Source: Thelephora terrestris (Eukaryota; Basidiomycota; Agaricomycetes; Thelephorales; Thelephoraceae). From it: a DNA stretch of 64,000 bases. The notes beneath the pieces were generated by a model that searched no databases, was not told the origin of the DNA, and worked only from the letters and a program-made list of their open reading frames with translations. Position 1 is the first letter of the stretch. The number at the start of each line of letters is the position of its first letter. Made by a program: the position numbers and the translations under genes. The stretch lies in assembly GCA_015956445.1 (NCBI GenBank), contig WIUZ02000008.1, positions 496,001 through 560,000 on the forward strand, read 5' to 3'. Below are positions 11,863-22,772 of the stretch, one piece after another.

Positions 11863-12929
11863 ATTGCGATGAAATGAAATTTTACAAACAATTGGTACAC
11901 GACGTCCCGACATTTTCCCGACATCTTCCTCAACACGCAAACGACATCTGGAAAAATCGTGCCGACTAATAGTCGACACTAAGCGGCACTGTTTGGAGGT
12001 ATGGCAGCTAGCCGTACTATTCAGCTAGACGTCAGGATCCCTGATCTGAACTTTCCATCTTGCCGCTTGTAAGGGAGGTGCAGGTGCGGACAGCGCGCGA
12101 TATGTTCAAGACGCTAGCCCACTGGCCAAGAACGGCAAGAAGGGCTAAAAAACCATGAACCAGGTCAGGTATGTCATGGACACGTCAGTTGGGTACAGGA
12201 AGGGGATCAGAGCAGAGCGTACCGCGATCCGTATCTCGCTCCGGTGATAAACGGCCTAAGGTGGATGGAAGTCAGCCATTGATTCTATGGCTGCATGTTG
12301 CACCGCCTACCCTTCTAAGTGGTGCTCGCACCCCCACCCTCCCGTGTGTATGTTGCGTATGGGGCCGAGTTCCCATCTGATTTGATAAAGCTCAATACGA
12401 TCGCTGCTATACAGCGTTGATCGGAATTAGAATCGATGAAGGCCGACGTTGACCGTGATACACAAATTGCTCAGAGATGCACCAACTTCTGGTTCAACTG
12501 GTGACCTGTCCAGGAACTCCAAAAAAATGGGGAACTTGAGGAAAATACAGGCATACTTGTGTGATGCAAACCTCGGGTTATTCTCCGATTTTTGCGCCCG
12601 TAACGACCATCTTCCCTGACACAAAGATCAAGGCAGGTGTCTTGGAATCGTGAATTGTGTTGATGGTGGATTGAGCGGGGGTTTGGGGAGCGTCATCGAG
12701 GTTGGAAGGGGCACCTTGGATCCCCTATTGCGAATGGAACAGGTTGTGACTGAGCCGGTGCCTATTTTGACGACGAATTGAGCAGTGGTCAAGAGGGCTC
12801 AAGATTATTTCCTTGATCACGAAGAGTAATTGTTCCCCACGATCCTCCCTTCAAGTCGGCAACCCCCGTACTTACCGGCCAACCGAGCCCCACTCCAAGT
12901 TTCCTACTCTGAGTTCCTCACGATCACCC
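11863..12929. other. No recognised gene; two short repeat copies
   Basis: Positions 11888-11945 match 19057-19113 with about two mismatches. Positions 12424-12490 match 9796-9845. A plausible peptide (ELESMKADVDRDTQIAQRC) can be read from 12426 but is not joined to anything recognisable. Confidence 0.3.
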
Positions 12930-13420
12930 ATGTCCGCACGTTACGCCCCATTGCCTACCCAACGGCCCTCAGAGCACTCCGATGACGAGCTCGACGTCGC
13001 CTTCGATGGTTCGGATGATGAGCTCGACTACGATGACGACAACGCCCCCGTTTCCGAATCGCAACCATTGGACCCATCCCGTTCTGTCCACACTTCCCCC
13101 CCTCTCTCCGCCCGAAACCACCCTCCGTCAATATCCATCCCAGGGGCGTACGACTTTGAGCGGGTGGATTACGACGTCCCACCCCCCGGATCCCCACCCG
13201 AGCGGCGTCGAACGATTACGGGAACACCAATGGCCTCGTTCCCTCGTTTGATACCGACGTAGATCTTGCAGGACGTAGACATGGAGGTCTCAGGAACTGG
13301 TTTAGTAGAACGGCGGCGAACGTATTACATTCACATTACGTTCGTCAGTTTGGGTTGGGTGGATCATCTGCTTCGGCTGCGATTCGCGGTGAGTTTGTTC
13401 ACCACTAAGTACTCTACTAT
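12930..13420 (+). pseudogene. Bsd2/Ndfip-like (DUF2370) metal-homeostasis protein, N-terminal half
   Basis: The start MSARYAPLPTQ at ATG 12930, an acidic DDELDVAFDGSDDELDYDDD stretch, YDFERVDYDVPPPGSPP and, in a second frame, NDYGNTNGLVPSFDTD and LRNWFSRTAANVLHSHYVRQFGLG (to about 13388) match the N-terminal half of fungal Bsd2-like proteins. These are Golgi/vacuolar adaptors for Rsp5/NEDD4 ligases. A frame change near 13205-13212 separates the two parts. A normal intron follows (13388-13438), but the conserved membrane-spanning C-terminal half is absent. The frameshift and missing half make this a truncated relic. Confidence 0.6.
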
Positions 13421-13571
13421 ATCAACACTGAGTGGTCAGGTGGTGACGAGATCCAGGTCAACACCCGGGGCGGCGATAACATCACCCCCTGCGCAAACAA
13501 CACACGATCGCTATCGCTTTCTGGCTGCGGACTTTCTCGTGGTGTGCCAACAGTCGTAACTCTTAACTCAT

Positions 13572-15794
13572 ATGGAAGCTACCTCTCAAGACTTCGACAG
13601 ATACACATACACATCCTCTTCTCCAGTCACGCCAGCTCTATCCAGTCTGCACGTTGATCTGCCATCATTTCCCTCCAATGATTCCCGTGGCCAAGTCTCT
13701 CCCTCCACGCCCGCAGGACGTTTCTTCTCCCAAGTAAAGTTACCCCCTCCTGGGCCGCCAAATCTCCGTCGTCGTTCCTTCGGCTTCGAACACCCTTCTG
13801 TCATTCATCAGCCAGATAACGCGCAGAGGTACCGCGACGAGTCTCGCAAACTTCTCGCTCACATCCTCGGTCAATAGCGCGACCGGACGAAGCCTCAGTC
13901 AGCGCATTCAAATTTGATGGGACCGATGGAGTTGAATCACGCGAGTTGCGAACGACCGTTCGGGCGATATAAGGTGTGGTCAACTTCAGGGCAGGTCTGA
14001 GACCCCAAGCGCGACCTGGGGTGTCTACACAGATGGTGAGCCATCTAACCAATATCGCCTTTGAAGGACTTCCCTTCTTACATCAGTACTTCCGGTCACC
14101 ATCTTCGAATTGCAGGGCGACGTGGTTGGCATGCACGGCCGTCTTACAGTGCAGGAACACTGTGAACTGGCTGTGGCGTATAGGCGTATCCTTCTTAGCC
14201 ACAGGGCCGAGCTGCAGGCTTCAGCTCGAGGGCGCGAAGGTGTCTGTTCACGAGCTGGCTTCGTGAACGAGATGCACAGGGTTTGCGCCGAGTTCTTGGA
14301 AACCGTCTCCAGAAGAATTCTCCCCGTTTCTAAGACCGGCGAAGAGATCGTCTATTGCTGGACAATGTGGGTTTCTTCTCGCCACCGCGCAATCTTCTGG
14401 CTTTCAGGCTAAATGGTTCTCCAGGGTTGCGGATTTCCATCGTCTGATGTGGTCTTGCCTGAAAGTCTTTCCCGAGTCTTCCGGTCACGCAAAGACCCAC
14501 GCGAATGCGAGCCACAATACAGGACGACAGCAATAGCAACAACGATGAGAGCATCTTTTCCACCGACTCGACCTCCAATCTGCTTAGTCAGTTTGTAATT
14601 GCACTTGTCGTTGCTGTGAATGCGGGCTGGAATTTTTTTGATGGGTGTGAAGTTGGTGTGAAGTCGCGTTTAATCCCTTCCTTATGTATGCGCTCAATCT
14701 TGACCCCGCAGAGATTCACTTGACGTGTCTCCAGCAGCTTTCGCCATGTTCGCTACCCGGCGATTCTCTCGCAATAACACCCGCCGTCGTTCACGGTTCT
14801 CTTCATTTTCGAGAGGGAGGGCTAGCCGGTTTTTACTCCAGACCTTTCCCGCACACGTGATCTCCATCCTTGCCTCTATTGCGGAAGACTGCCGTTTTCA
14901 GATCTCGGCTCCACGATCCTCCCGTCCTCCAAACTCACTGCGGTATAGGGTGAGTTCCTAGCCTTCAGTCACGCACACGAGCTCGCTCAGGTTCTGCATG
15001 CTCTGGATGTGTTCAGGCGTGCCCATCAGGGGGATATCAAGCTGCAGAGGAAACTTGAGCGATAAGGGTCTATGATCGCGGCCAAGCGAGAAAACGAGAG
15101 ATGGAAACAGCTCATCAAAAACCAGCTCGTGAGTCCGCGCCTCCACGCGCATCTTATCCAACTAACCTCCGTATCCCTCCCGGCTCTCCAGATGGAAGAA
15201 AACGTGATGCAACACCGTCCGATCCTGACAGGTACATTCCATAGAACGACTCCTACAACAAGCCCCTTCCGCGGATGAAAGTCCAACCACTCCACGTCAG
15301 CGGGGTGATCCATAAACGCATGCGTGCACGCCAACGTCGACGAGAACGGCAGTGGACTTTAACCAGCTGGACCAAGGATATCGAGGGCAGAAGATATATT
15401 CGAGAGAACGCTCGAGAGGAACGCAGCGAAGTTTGGACAAACGTTTGAGGGTGCTTTCCAGCACGTGGATTGGCGTGAGTTCCTCGTCCCCTTCTTCCAT
15501 AACCCCCCAGGACGTCGTATTTCTCGCCGTGGCCGCAGAAATGCTGAAACTCATTTTCTGCTTAGTCAAGAATCTCTTTGCCGAACGTGAGCGACTCTAT
15601 GAAACTTTTTAACGCGATAGCACTCGCCTCCACGCTCCGTACACCGACGAACCGATCAACATCGTCGAAGCAGCACGTCGCGAGAAACACCGCAACCTTA
15701 CCAATGAGAAAATCCGAGAACGTCGTGGCGAAATGACGTGCAAGTGGTTGAAACGACACAGGAGCAGACCCCCGTCGTTAATGCGCTACAGGAT
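13572..15794 (+). pseudogene. Unidentified multi-exon relic(s)
   Basis: A clean 101-codon Ser/Pro-rich frame (13572-13877, MEATSQDFDRYTYTSSSP to LLAHILGQ) is followed by pieces of protein-like sequence in changing frames. These are LTVQEHCELAVAYRRILLSH (14131-14190), FSHAHELAQVLHALDVFRRAH then KLQRKLER, stop, IAAKRENERWKQLIKNQ (14960-15125), and KRMRARQRRRERQWTLTSW with KDIEGRRYIREN (15313-15405). The Arg/Lys-rich helical pieces look like one decayed basic coiled protein. I do not recognise the family. An in-frame TAA near 15062 and several shifts make function unlikely. Confidence 0.35.
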
Positions 15795-16860
15795 GTGCGA
15801 CCACTCACAGATCCAACAACACCTGGAACAGCTCCTTAACCGCATCGCGTCTTCATCTGAACTCGCTTTCCTCCGGATCTTGCAACTCGTCCACCACCAA
15901 ACATCGGCACTTGTCGAGGATCTCAAGGTATACGAGCTCCCCACCTTGGCCCCTCGGTCACCCACGGATTCCGATATAAACAAGACCTTCAACCTCCCCC
16001 TCCCGGCGGTTGGACACTCCTCCGTGATATCTGCATCGATAACGACCTTGTTGGAGACTGCGCTAAGAGAAAAAGCTTGAGTGACCTACATGCTGGACAT
16101 TTGGCCGCTTTCACTCGATACCACGTAGGTTCCGCCCCTTTCCGTCTCCTCAAGTTGATGCTGAGCGGAGTTGTCAATCGTCTCGGTGCCGCTGCAACGC
16201 AGACGTCCAGCTCCGGTTCTCTTACGAGTTCTGCTCAGGCTGCCGCCGCGTTCATGCGTCTGGGAAGTATCACTGCCGAAAAGAAATCGGAAAATCCGAA
16301 CGAGGGATAAGTGAGGGAGGAAGACGGACAGTTGACGCTGGATATGGCGGAGAAGATGCTGAAGTGGCATGCAGAGGCCATTGGGAGGTGTGTTGAGCTA
16401 ACGGCGCCTCAAGAAGTGTAAGGAGCATCCGATCCATCTGAACTCGGCGGTTGATATATCTTGAGATCGCTAGGCTCAAACACACCTTCACTTTATTGGA
16501 GGTTTTAGCGGAGGTTATCGGGACATCGTACCTCGAAGTTGCTCTGGAGACGTGCGTCATTTCTGTCTCTTATCTTATAGGTGGGCAGTTCATTGTAACG
16601 CTAGGTCCACGACTGCCCTCGCAAACGCTGACCAGCAAACACAACCTCCTCTGCAACCTTTACAAGTCTTGCGTTCGGTTGACCTCATCTGCCACCTCTG
16701 GCAACAGTACGTCACAGATGCCATTTTCCCGTTAGCCAGCACTTCTGTCACGGTAAGGAGAGACATGGTTGTGTTCAACAACCAGACAGTCAGTAGGATC
16801 GAGGGAGCTGCGAATGGGTTTTTGCAAAGAATGATTGATTGTGGGTCTCAATCTCCCATT
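15795..16860 (+). pseudogene. SEC10: Exocyst subunit Sec10, internal fragment
   Basis: Segments in Sec10 order: IQQHLEQLLNRIASSSELAF and LRILQLVHHQTSALVEDLKV (15810-15930), SVISASITTLLETA (from about 16020), LAAFTRYH (16103), SSAQAAAAFMRLGSITAEKK (from about 16230), DGQLTLDMAEKMLKWHAEAI with GRCVELTAPQE (from about 16324), TFTLLEVLAEVIGTSYLEVA (from about 16480) and LICHLWQQYV with VFNNQTVSRIEGAANGFLQR (16680-16835). Sec10 is a core subunit of the exocyst, which tethers secretory vesicles at the plasma membrane. The N-terminal half and the C-terminus are missing. In-frame stops (TGA 16078-16080) and frame changes separate the blocks. The order is collinear, so this is one decayed copy of an essential gene. 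A functional copy is expected elsewhere. Confidence 0.7.
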
Positions 16861-17275
16861 TTTCGTTCCCTGGAACTTAAAGGCGAGAGTACTGTACCCT
16901 TGAATAAACCACAAAAGTCTCTATGTACACCGATTTGCCATGGTCTGTTTCCGGTGAAAGTGTGTAGGTTCCTGGTCGTCATCGTCCTTGTCATCCCCAG
17001 CACCTCTGAAAATACATCCCTAATCTTCAGATGTGTTTCGCGCCCTGCCTGAGCTTGCGTTCCTATCGCAGCTATTTTGCGATCCTTTCGGTTTCTCCTG
17101 GGCCCAGTCGTAACGCAAAAGATACGCGATATCGATATCGATCATCATTCGAAGTGTCGAGCGGAGTTATTTGTGAAATCGTTTGTGAAAGGAAGAAAGG
17201 CACCTGCTGACCCCCTATACCGGGACCCTCCGAACCCTTGGGGGTTCAACGTTGCGACGTTCCAGGTTTTTTCAG

Positions 17276-18075
17276 ATGGACGAGATCGACTCTGCCGACC
17301 CGCGCTTCTACGACATACTCAACGGACATCTAGCAAAGCTCCGAGAGGTGAGCATTGGAACCCCCTCTGAGGACCAGGACGCTAAACCAAAGGACACCTC
17401 CAGGATCACCAGACCCTGACGAAAAGGCTCATTCGGCTAGAAGAGCTGCACGATGAGTCTGTTGCCAGGGGCGCAGCTGTGCGGGAAGGTCTCAAAAACA
17501 ACCTGGATAAAATCCAAAGGCTGCGGGCCGAACTCAAGGCTGAGGTTGCAACTGCAAACGAGATCAGTTCCACGTTAGACAAATTGCGCGAAGCACGTAC
17601 AGTCCACCGTGTATTGAGTCTTATTGACTCGTTGACTGACTGGCCTGCAGGAGGTGCACCAGATTGTGGACCTTGCTGGATCCGTGGTCACGCTGTGAGC
17701 TGACATGCCCCTTTAGATCATACGAGAGTTGAGCAACGGAGTCGAATGTAAGCTCTGCTTAGATATTTATGTCCTCCCATATAGGTGTGCCAACTCGTCT
17801 CGAACCACGACACCTGCATTTGGAGGCTCACCTGTGGTTATAGCCTGGATTGCCACCACGTATGGTGTGGACCTTGCTTAGCTTTGTGGCTTATCTGCCA
17901 GGATGCTGCAGTCTGCCCTGAGTGCGGCGTCGAAAGCGTTGGGCTACCTCAGCGCGATCTCACGGTTTGCAGCGTCCTCTCGACGATTTACCAGGCCCGA
18001 GGACGTGATGTTCCAACAAACGACTCTGAGAACTTTGACCCCTCATGCTTCGCTGAAATGTATCCCGATAAATAG
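17276..18075 (+). CDS. RING-finger protein with coiled coil
   Basis: Start ATG 17276 (MDEIDSADPRFYDILNGHLA). Exons 17276-17347, 17404-17610, 17651-~17683, 17717-17784 and 17826-18075 are the best joins. The splice between exons 3 and 4 is short and unsure. The middle is a predicted coiled coil (LIRLEELHDES, KIQRLRAELKAEVATANEI). The end holds a C3HC4-like array: CKLC (about 17746), then TCGYSLDCHHVWCGPC, then CPEC. The spacing around TCG...H is longer than the usual TCGH motif. RING proteins are normally E3 ubiquitin ligases, and substrate and site are unknown. Coiled coil plus C-terminal RING is a common layout in agaricomycetes. It ends SCFAEMYPDK, stop. Function is plausible but not certain because of the 3-4 junction. 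Confidence 0.5.
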
Positions 18076-18529
18076 GTATAGGCACGAGAGGTCAATCAGC
18101 CGGTTTTGGAGTTGATGTGGTTTGCACTGGGACGAGGGAATTGCTGCAGAGCTACCTCATATACTTCTGAATAGACAAAAGTCGACCGGTTTTGCTGTAT
18201 GAACGAACCCCGCGGGATCCTACTTATCGAGGGCGGTAGGGAAAGGAGAAATTGGTTTCTTCTCAAACCTCTTCGGTGTAGCCACCCATTTATTGGATTC
18301 GTTGCCCGGCATACCAACAACACTAGTACTATTCGGTGCATACACTACCGTTACTAATTCGAGATACCACTCAGCATTTTGATGGATTGTTCAACTGGAT
18401 AACACCGGTGATGATCGATCCTGGTTGAAGTGTTCGAGCAAGCAAGGGATACGTCGTGATGATCGGTACTTATACCAATGGCTCAATATACCCTCACAGG
18501 CTTCGACGCCAGCGCATCCGTACGAGGCC

Positions 18530-18750
18530 CTCGTTGCAACAACCGCTTTTGAGAATGACCCTTATTTGCAGATGACGGAGGAAACTAGTAACGCTGCCAA
18601 GTCCGGGTCGGTCGGCATCGTCATGGCTGTTGGTGTCTCGACGATTTTGGGTTGGTTCCTCATCCTTGGACCGCTGTTTTCAATTCAAGATCTGGACGCT
18701 ACGGTCCACTCCGCGACCGGTCAACCGGTGACACAAATCTTCAGACTTTC
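18530..18750 (+). pseudogene. Amino-acid/choline permease fragment
   Basis: An open stretch encodes ATTAFENDPYLQMTEETSNA, AKSGSVGIVMAVGVST, ILGWFLILGPLFSIQDLDAT and GQPVTQIF. This is a recognisable internal part of fungal APC-superfamily permeases (GABA/choline-type): amphipathic loop, one membrane helix, then the DLDATV..GQPVTQI loop. Nothing of the other helices is seen on either side, so it is a fragment. Downstream (18890-19015) another frame gives a hydrophobic stretch ISIVVLVLLAYAHHAGFVEA not assignable to this family. Confidence 0.6.
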
Positions 18751-19808
18751 GATCCAGCCGTGGGATCTCGGGCAATACCACTCAGAACGGCATCGGTTGC
18801 CAAGCAACACTTCCCGACAACCCATCGGACGGGGAAGAAAAAGGTGCAAGACGACACGCGCTTTGCTAGTGCGGATGTTTTGAGCAGGGGGCAACGAAGA
18901 GGGGTAAAAAGTAAGCCGCAACCTTCGGGTTATCAGCATTGTCGTGTTGGTGCTTCTTGCTTACGCTCATCACGCAGGATTTGTGGAGGCCATCGCGACG
19001 AGGGTAGGGCCTTTGTAAATGTATCTCATCGCGATGATAGATGATATTAGCGATCCTAACAATTGGTACACGACGTCCCAACATTTTCCCGACATCTTCC
19101 TCAACATGCAAACTCGGAGGCAACCACTCCAGCATGCCGAGGGCGCGATATATCCAGCCCCCGCGGAACTGTGGGACGAAAAGATGCACGTCTTGCTAGC
19201 ACGGCGATATCGATATCTTTGGGTGCGTTCCTCTTTGGGTACGTTCCTCGACTTCTTGAGCCTATTTCCGCCTTACAGTCGAATGGAACCCAGCAACCAA
19301 TCTCGTCAACCCTTTCCTGAACAGCAGTGATATTTTTCGTGCTGTCTGGTCGAATCGGTTGTCGCTGCGCGACGTTGGTACCCCTTTATGATATACACGA
19401 TTGCTTGGATTGACTCCGACGCGTTTTCAGGCCGTTGCAACCGTCGGCCGGTACCGCTTGGCTGCACCGGCGTCGGCGCATCGGAGACCCCGCGGAACTA
19501 CTCGAAAGACAGCAAACGGTTGGCGTTGGCATTGCAGGAATTCACCCTCGGAATCCACCCTCAACTCTTGCACAGAGGGTTCCAAAACGCCGAACCGGTC
19601 TCAAATGTGTGCAGTTTATGCCGTGCTTGTCCGGTCTCCAAATACTATGCGCTCGTTGATATTTTATGTCTCGTCCTCCCTCCCACAGGCCAGGAACATG
19701 GAATTTTCTAATTCAGCGAGTCACGCCCTACGTCCGTGATTGGCGGTCCGCATTTGATCAGCCCAAAATCATCATGATCCCCACGACCGTCCCTTCACAA
19801 ACAGAAGT
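18751..19808. other. No recognised gene; carries second copy of a 57-bp repeat
   Basis: Open stretches on + (19388-19711, 19401-19739) are unassigned. The 57-bp segment at 19057-19113 nearly repeats 11888-11945. Confidence 0.3.
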
Positions 19809-22772
19809 ATGGAATCCCGTGTCACTGCCGATACCCTCGAGAAGGGGATGGTCCAGACCAGGAGACCCCATACCGCTTGTGGCTTTGGTCTTCTCGCATT
19901 GTCTTTCATGACCTTGGGCAAGTGTTTTGGCGTCTCTCTCTTTTTTTTTCCTGTCGATCACTGATCTCCTTCGCAGGTGTGATCCACTCGTCCGTCGCAA
20001 CTTCCCCTCTGTACGTCCTCAACAGTGTTTGGTTACCCAATGGTCCGGCTCCCCCTCCAGAGGACGTGATCGGAGTGCTCAGCGCGATTATATGGTCTAT
20101 GACTCTGTTGCCATTGGTGAAATACGTGAGCACACCCCGTATTCAGTCCGGGGATCTCCAGTTGACAACGAATCTTAGGCATTCATCTACCTGCACTTTG
20201 GTACTGGAGAAGGAGAAGGAGGAAGTTTCGCCTTGTTCCAGGGCTTGTTCCCACCTCCCCGCGAGGACATCGACGGCGATCGCGTCTTGACCGGCGACAG
20301 CTCCTACAAGACGAGATCCGTCTCCGAAACGGCGATACCAGCCGCAGCGCTTGTGACCGAGACGGCAGGGGTGAGGATACCATTAGCCATGGTCAGCCCG
20401 GTCGCAAATAGACACTGGAAGGCGGGATTGATCAAGTTTCATCGGGATAGATAACCGGCCTGTGACCTCTTGTGACGCACCCAAGCCAACAACGGCCAAC
20501 GGAACCGGTTAGAAATGTGACCGGAACGAAGCCTTGCACCGCCGGCAGTGTTACGGGTATTTCCTTGGTCAGTATCCCTCTATTGCTCCCGCTTCACCTC
20601 ACTGAAGACCGTAACAGGCTCTCCTCACGCCCTTTTTCCTGATACAACCTCTGGGCACGGAAAGGCTGGGTATTGCGTTCTCGCCCGGTGAGTGATTCCA
20701 TTCCTCGCCCCAAACGCGTGTCTTATCCCGGCATCTAGTCCTGTTTATCTGGCTGTTGGTGTAACGGGAATTGTGAACATCACCGCTCATCCGGGTATCT
20801 TCCGCGCCTTTGACCCCTCCCGTGCGGTAATGTGTACGTTGTATGCTATTCCCTACAATCACCGTGTCGAACCCTTCCCTAGTTTTCGTACGCACCAAGA
20901 GATTCACGGATCTTGTCGGTGTTCTCTTGGCCCTGACTGGTTGCGAGGCGATGTTTGCGAGGTAGGTGTTCAGGGGATTTTTACGGGTCAGCGTCGGCTA
21001 ATCATCCCTGACCACAGTCTTGGCCAGTTCAACATGCTCTCCATCCAGGTTCGTGATCTCCTCGTGAGGCTTCGTGGCCAGAGCTCACCTCCCCACAGCC
21101 ATCCTTCCCCGCATTCGTCTTCCCCAACCTTATTTTAGCGTACCTTGGGCAAGGGGCTCGGATGATCAGGGACGGTGAGGCGGTTATAAACAACATCTGT
21201 TATGCGACGATTCCCGGAAGCTCGAACGGACCTCTTTTCTGGTCCGTAGCCGCTGTAGTCATGTCAGAGAGCCAGCTAACGTTCCCCAAGGATTGTCTAC
21301 ATCTTCGGGATCCTCGCAACTGTGAGCTCTTCGCCTTCGGAAAAGTACGCGCGCGTGCTCACCGGTGATTCAGCTCACCGTTTACCAAGCCATGGTCACC
21401 TCCACTTTCAGTCTGGTGCAACAACTTGTGAACGCGAAGAGTCTCCCACCGTGAGTACGCCCGAACCCAACGTGCCCTTCCCTCAGCTCAACCGTTTGTC
21501 AGCATCCGTATCAAGCACACCTCCGAGAAGATTCAAGGTTCGTAACTGGTGCGACTGGCTTTGGTCGCCGTTGGTCCTCATTTCTCCACAGGACTCAACT
21601 GGATTCGTTCGTGAACTTCCGTTGCGTCGATTTTACCCTTTGTCTTGACTCATTTTCCAGTGATGATCGCAGTCATCGTCTTCGTCGTGGCATTCAAGAA
21701 CTCCGAAACCCTTACCAACGCATACGGGTGAGTTCTTGCGCGTTCATCCCCCGTACTCAACAAGCTAACCTATCCGGCCAGCTTTGCTGTTGCAACTGTG
21801 ATGTTCACGACAACCACGCTCCTCGCGGTCCAGATGGTCTACGTCAAACGTCTGCCAGTGATTGTTGCGGTCGGGTTCTTCGTGGTCTTTGGTTTCTTGG
21901 ACGGTGAGGCCCATCGTATCTTGTTGCCGCTTCGATGTCTCATTCGTCTGGGAAGAGCGTGCCGCATCCTTTCATTGGGTTTATTAGGCAGTGGCCTGCG
22001 CTTCCTCAAGTCGTCGTAAGTCTTTGCGACCTGTGGTGTTCAAATGCGCCGAGGAGCGTGCTGATGGCATCCTGATAGATACTATCGTCTGTTTGTGTCC
22101 TTCCGGCTCCTAGGGTCCCTCCGCACGAACGGCATTCCATCGCTCCCGCATGCACGCTGAAACTGCGCTACTTCTAGGCTTCTACGGCGTAACGTACTAT
22201 ATTGGTTTCCGCGAAGACTTTGAAGTCAACGTGAGTCGCTACCCTCCCACGAGCCACTTTTACTCCAGGGTGCTGATGTCGTTTCAAACCTTATATCGAG
22301 GAGATCATCGCGAAGATCTGCTCACTGGAAAACCCTGGTGATCAGAATTCGTCCGAAACGATAAATGAGATCAGGAGGGCGGTACTCCAGACGACCCACA
22401 TGTGAGTCTCAACGCTTGTGCCTTTCGTGAGATCTCGCGCTTACGATCGCTCCGCGCTGTTGTTGCTAGCGTTCCGCATTACCACGTTCTGAGCAAGGTC
22501 GACGTGCACGAAGGCGGGCCGATTCGCGTTCCGCTTAACTCGATACGAGAGTTCTTGATCGAGTCGATATACCGTCGTCTTAGTAAGTTCCCCTTCCCTG
22601 CCCCTGGACCCCCGTGCGGGGTATTGATGGGTTTTTTTCTTTCCAGTCATTTCCTTCCCTGAGACTGCAAATTGGAACGGCCCCGCTGACGAGTAAGTCC
22701 TGTTGCCGTCAAGGAAAATGATGACGAAGCGATTGACTTCACAGAATCATCCGTGTCGGTATCACCGCCTAG
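19809..22772 (+). pseudogene. HAK/KUP-type K+ transporter, nearly full length but damaged
   Basis: Start ATG 19809 (MESRVTADTLEKGM..GFGLLALSFMTLG). Family hallmarks follow in order: GVIHSSVATSPLYVLNSVW (exon 19977-20125), HFGTGEGEGGSFALFQGLFP (20179-20370), FFLIQPLGTERLGIAFSP (20618-20687), GIFRAFDPSRAVM (about 20790-20830), VRTKRFTDLVGVLLALTGCE AMF (about 20886), LGQFNMLSIQ, LILAYLGQGARMIRDGEAVI (about 21137-21190), STFSLVQQLVNAKSLPP (about 21400), VIVFVVAFKNSETLTNAYG, VQMVYVKRLPVIVAVGFFVV (about 21825), and the C-terminal FYGVTYYIGFREDFEV, EIRRAV, IREFLIESIYRRL, IIRVGITA. These proteins import K+ at the plasma membrane. Intron 1 is GC-AG. Between about 20371 and 20600 the expected second membrane segment is unreadable and has stops, and a shift is needed near 20750. 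This is probably a young pseudogene. Confidence 0.65.
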
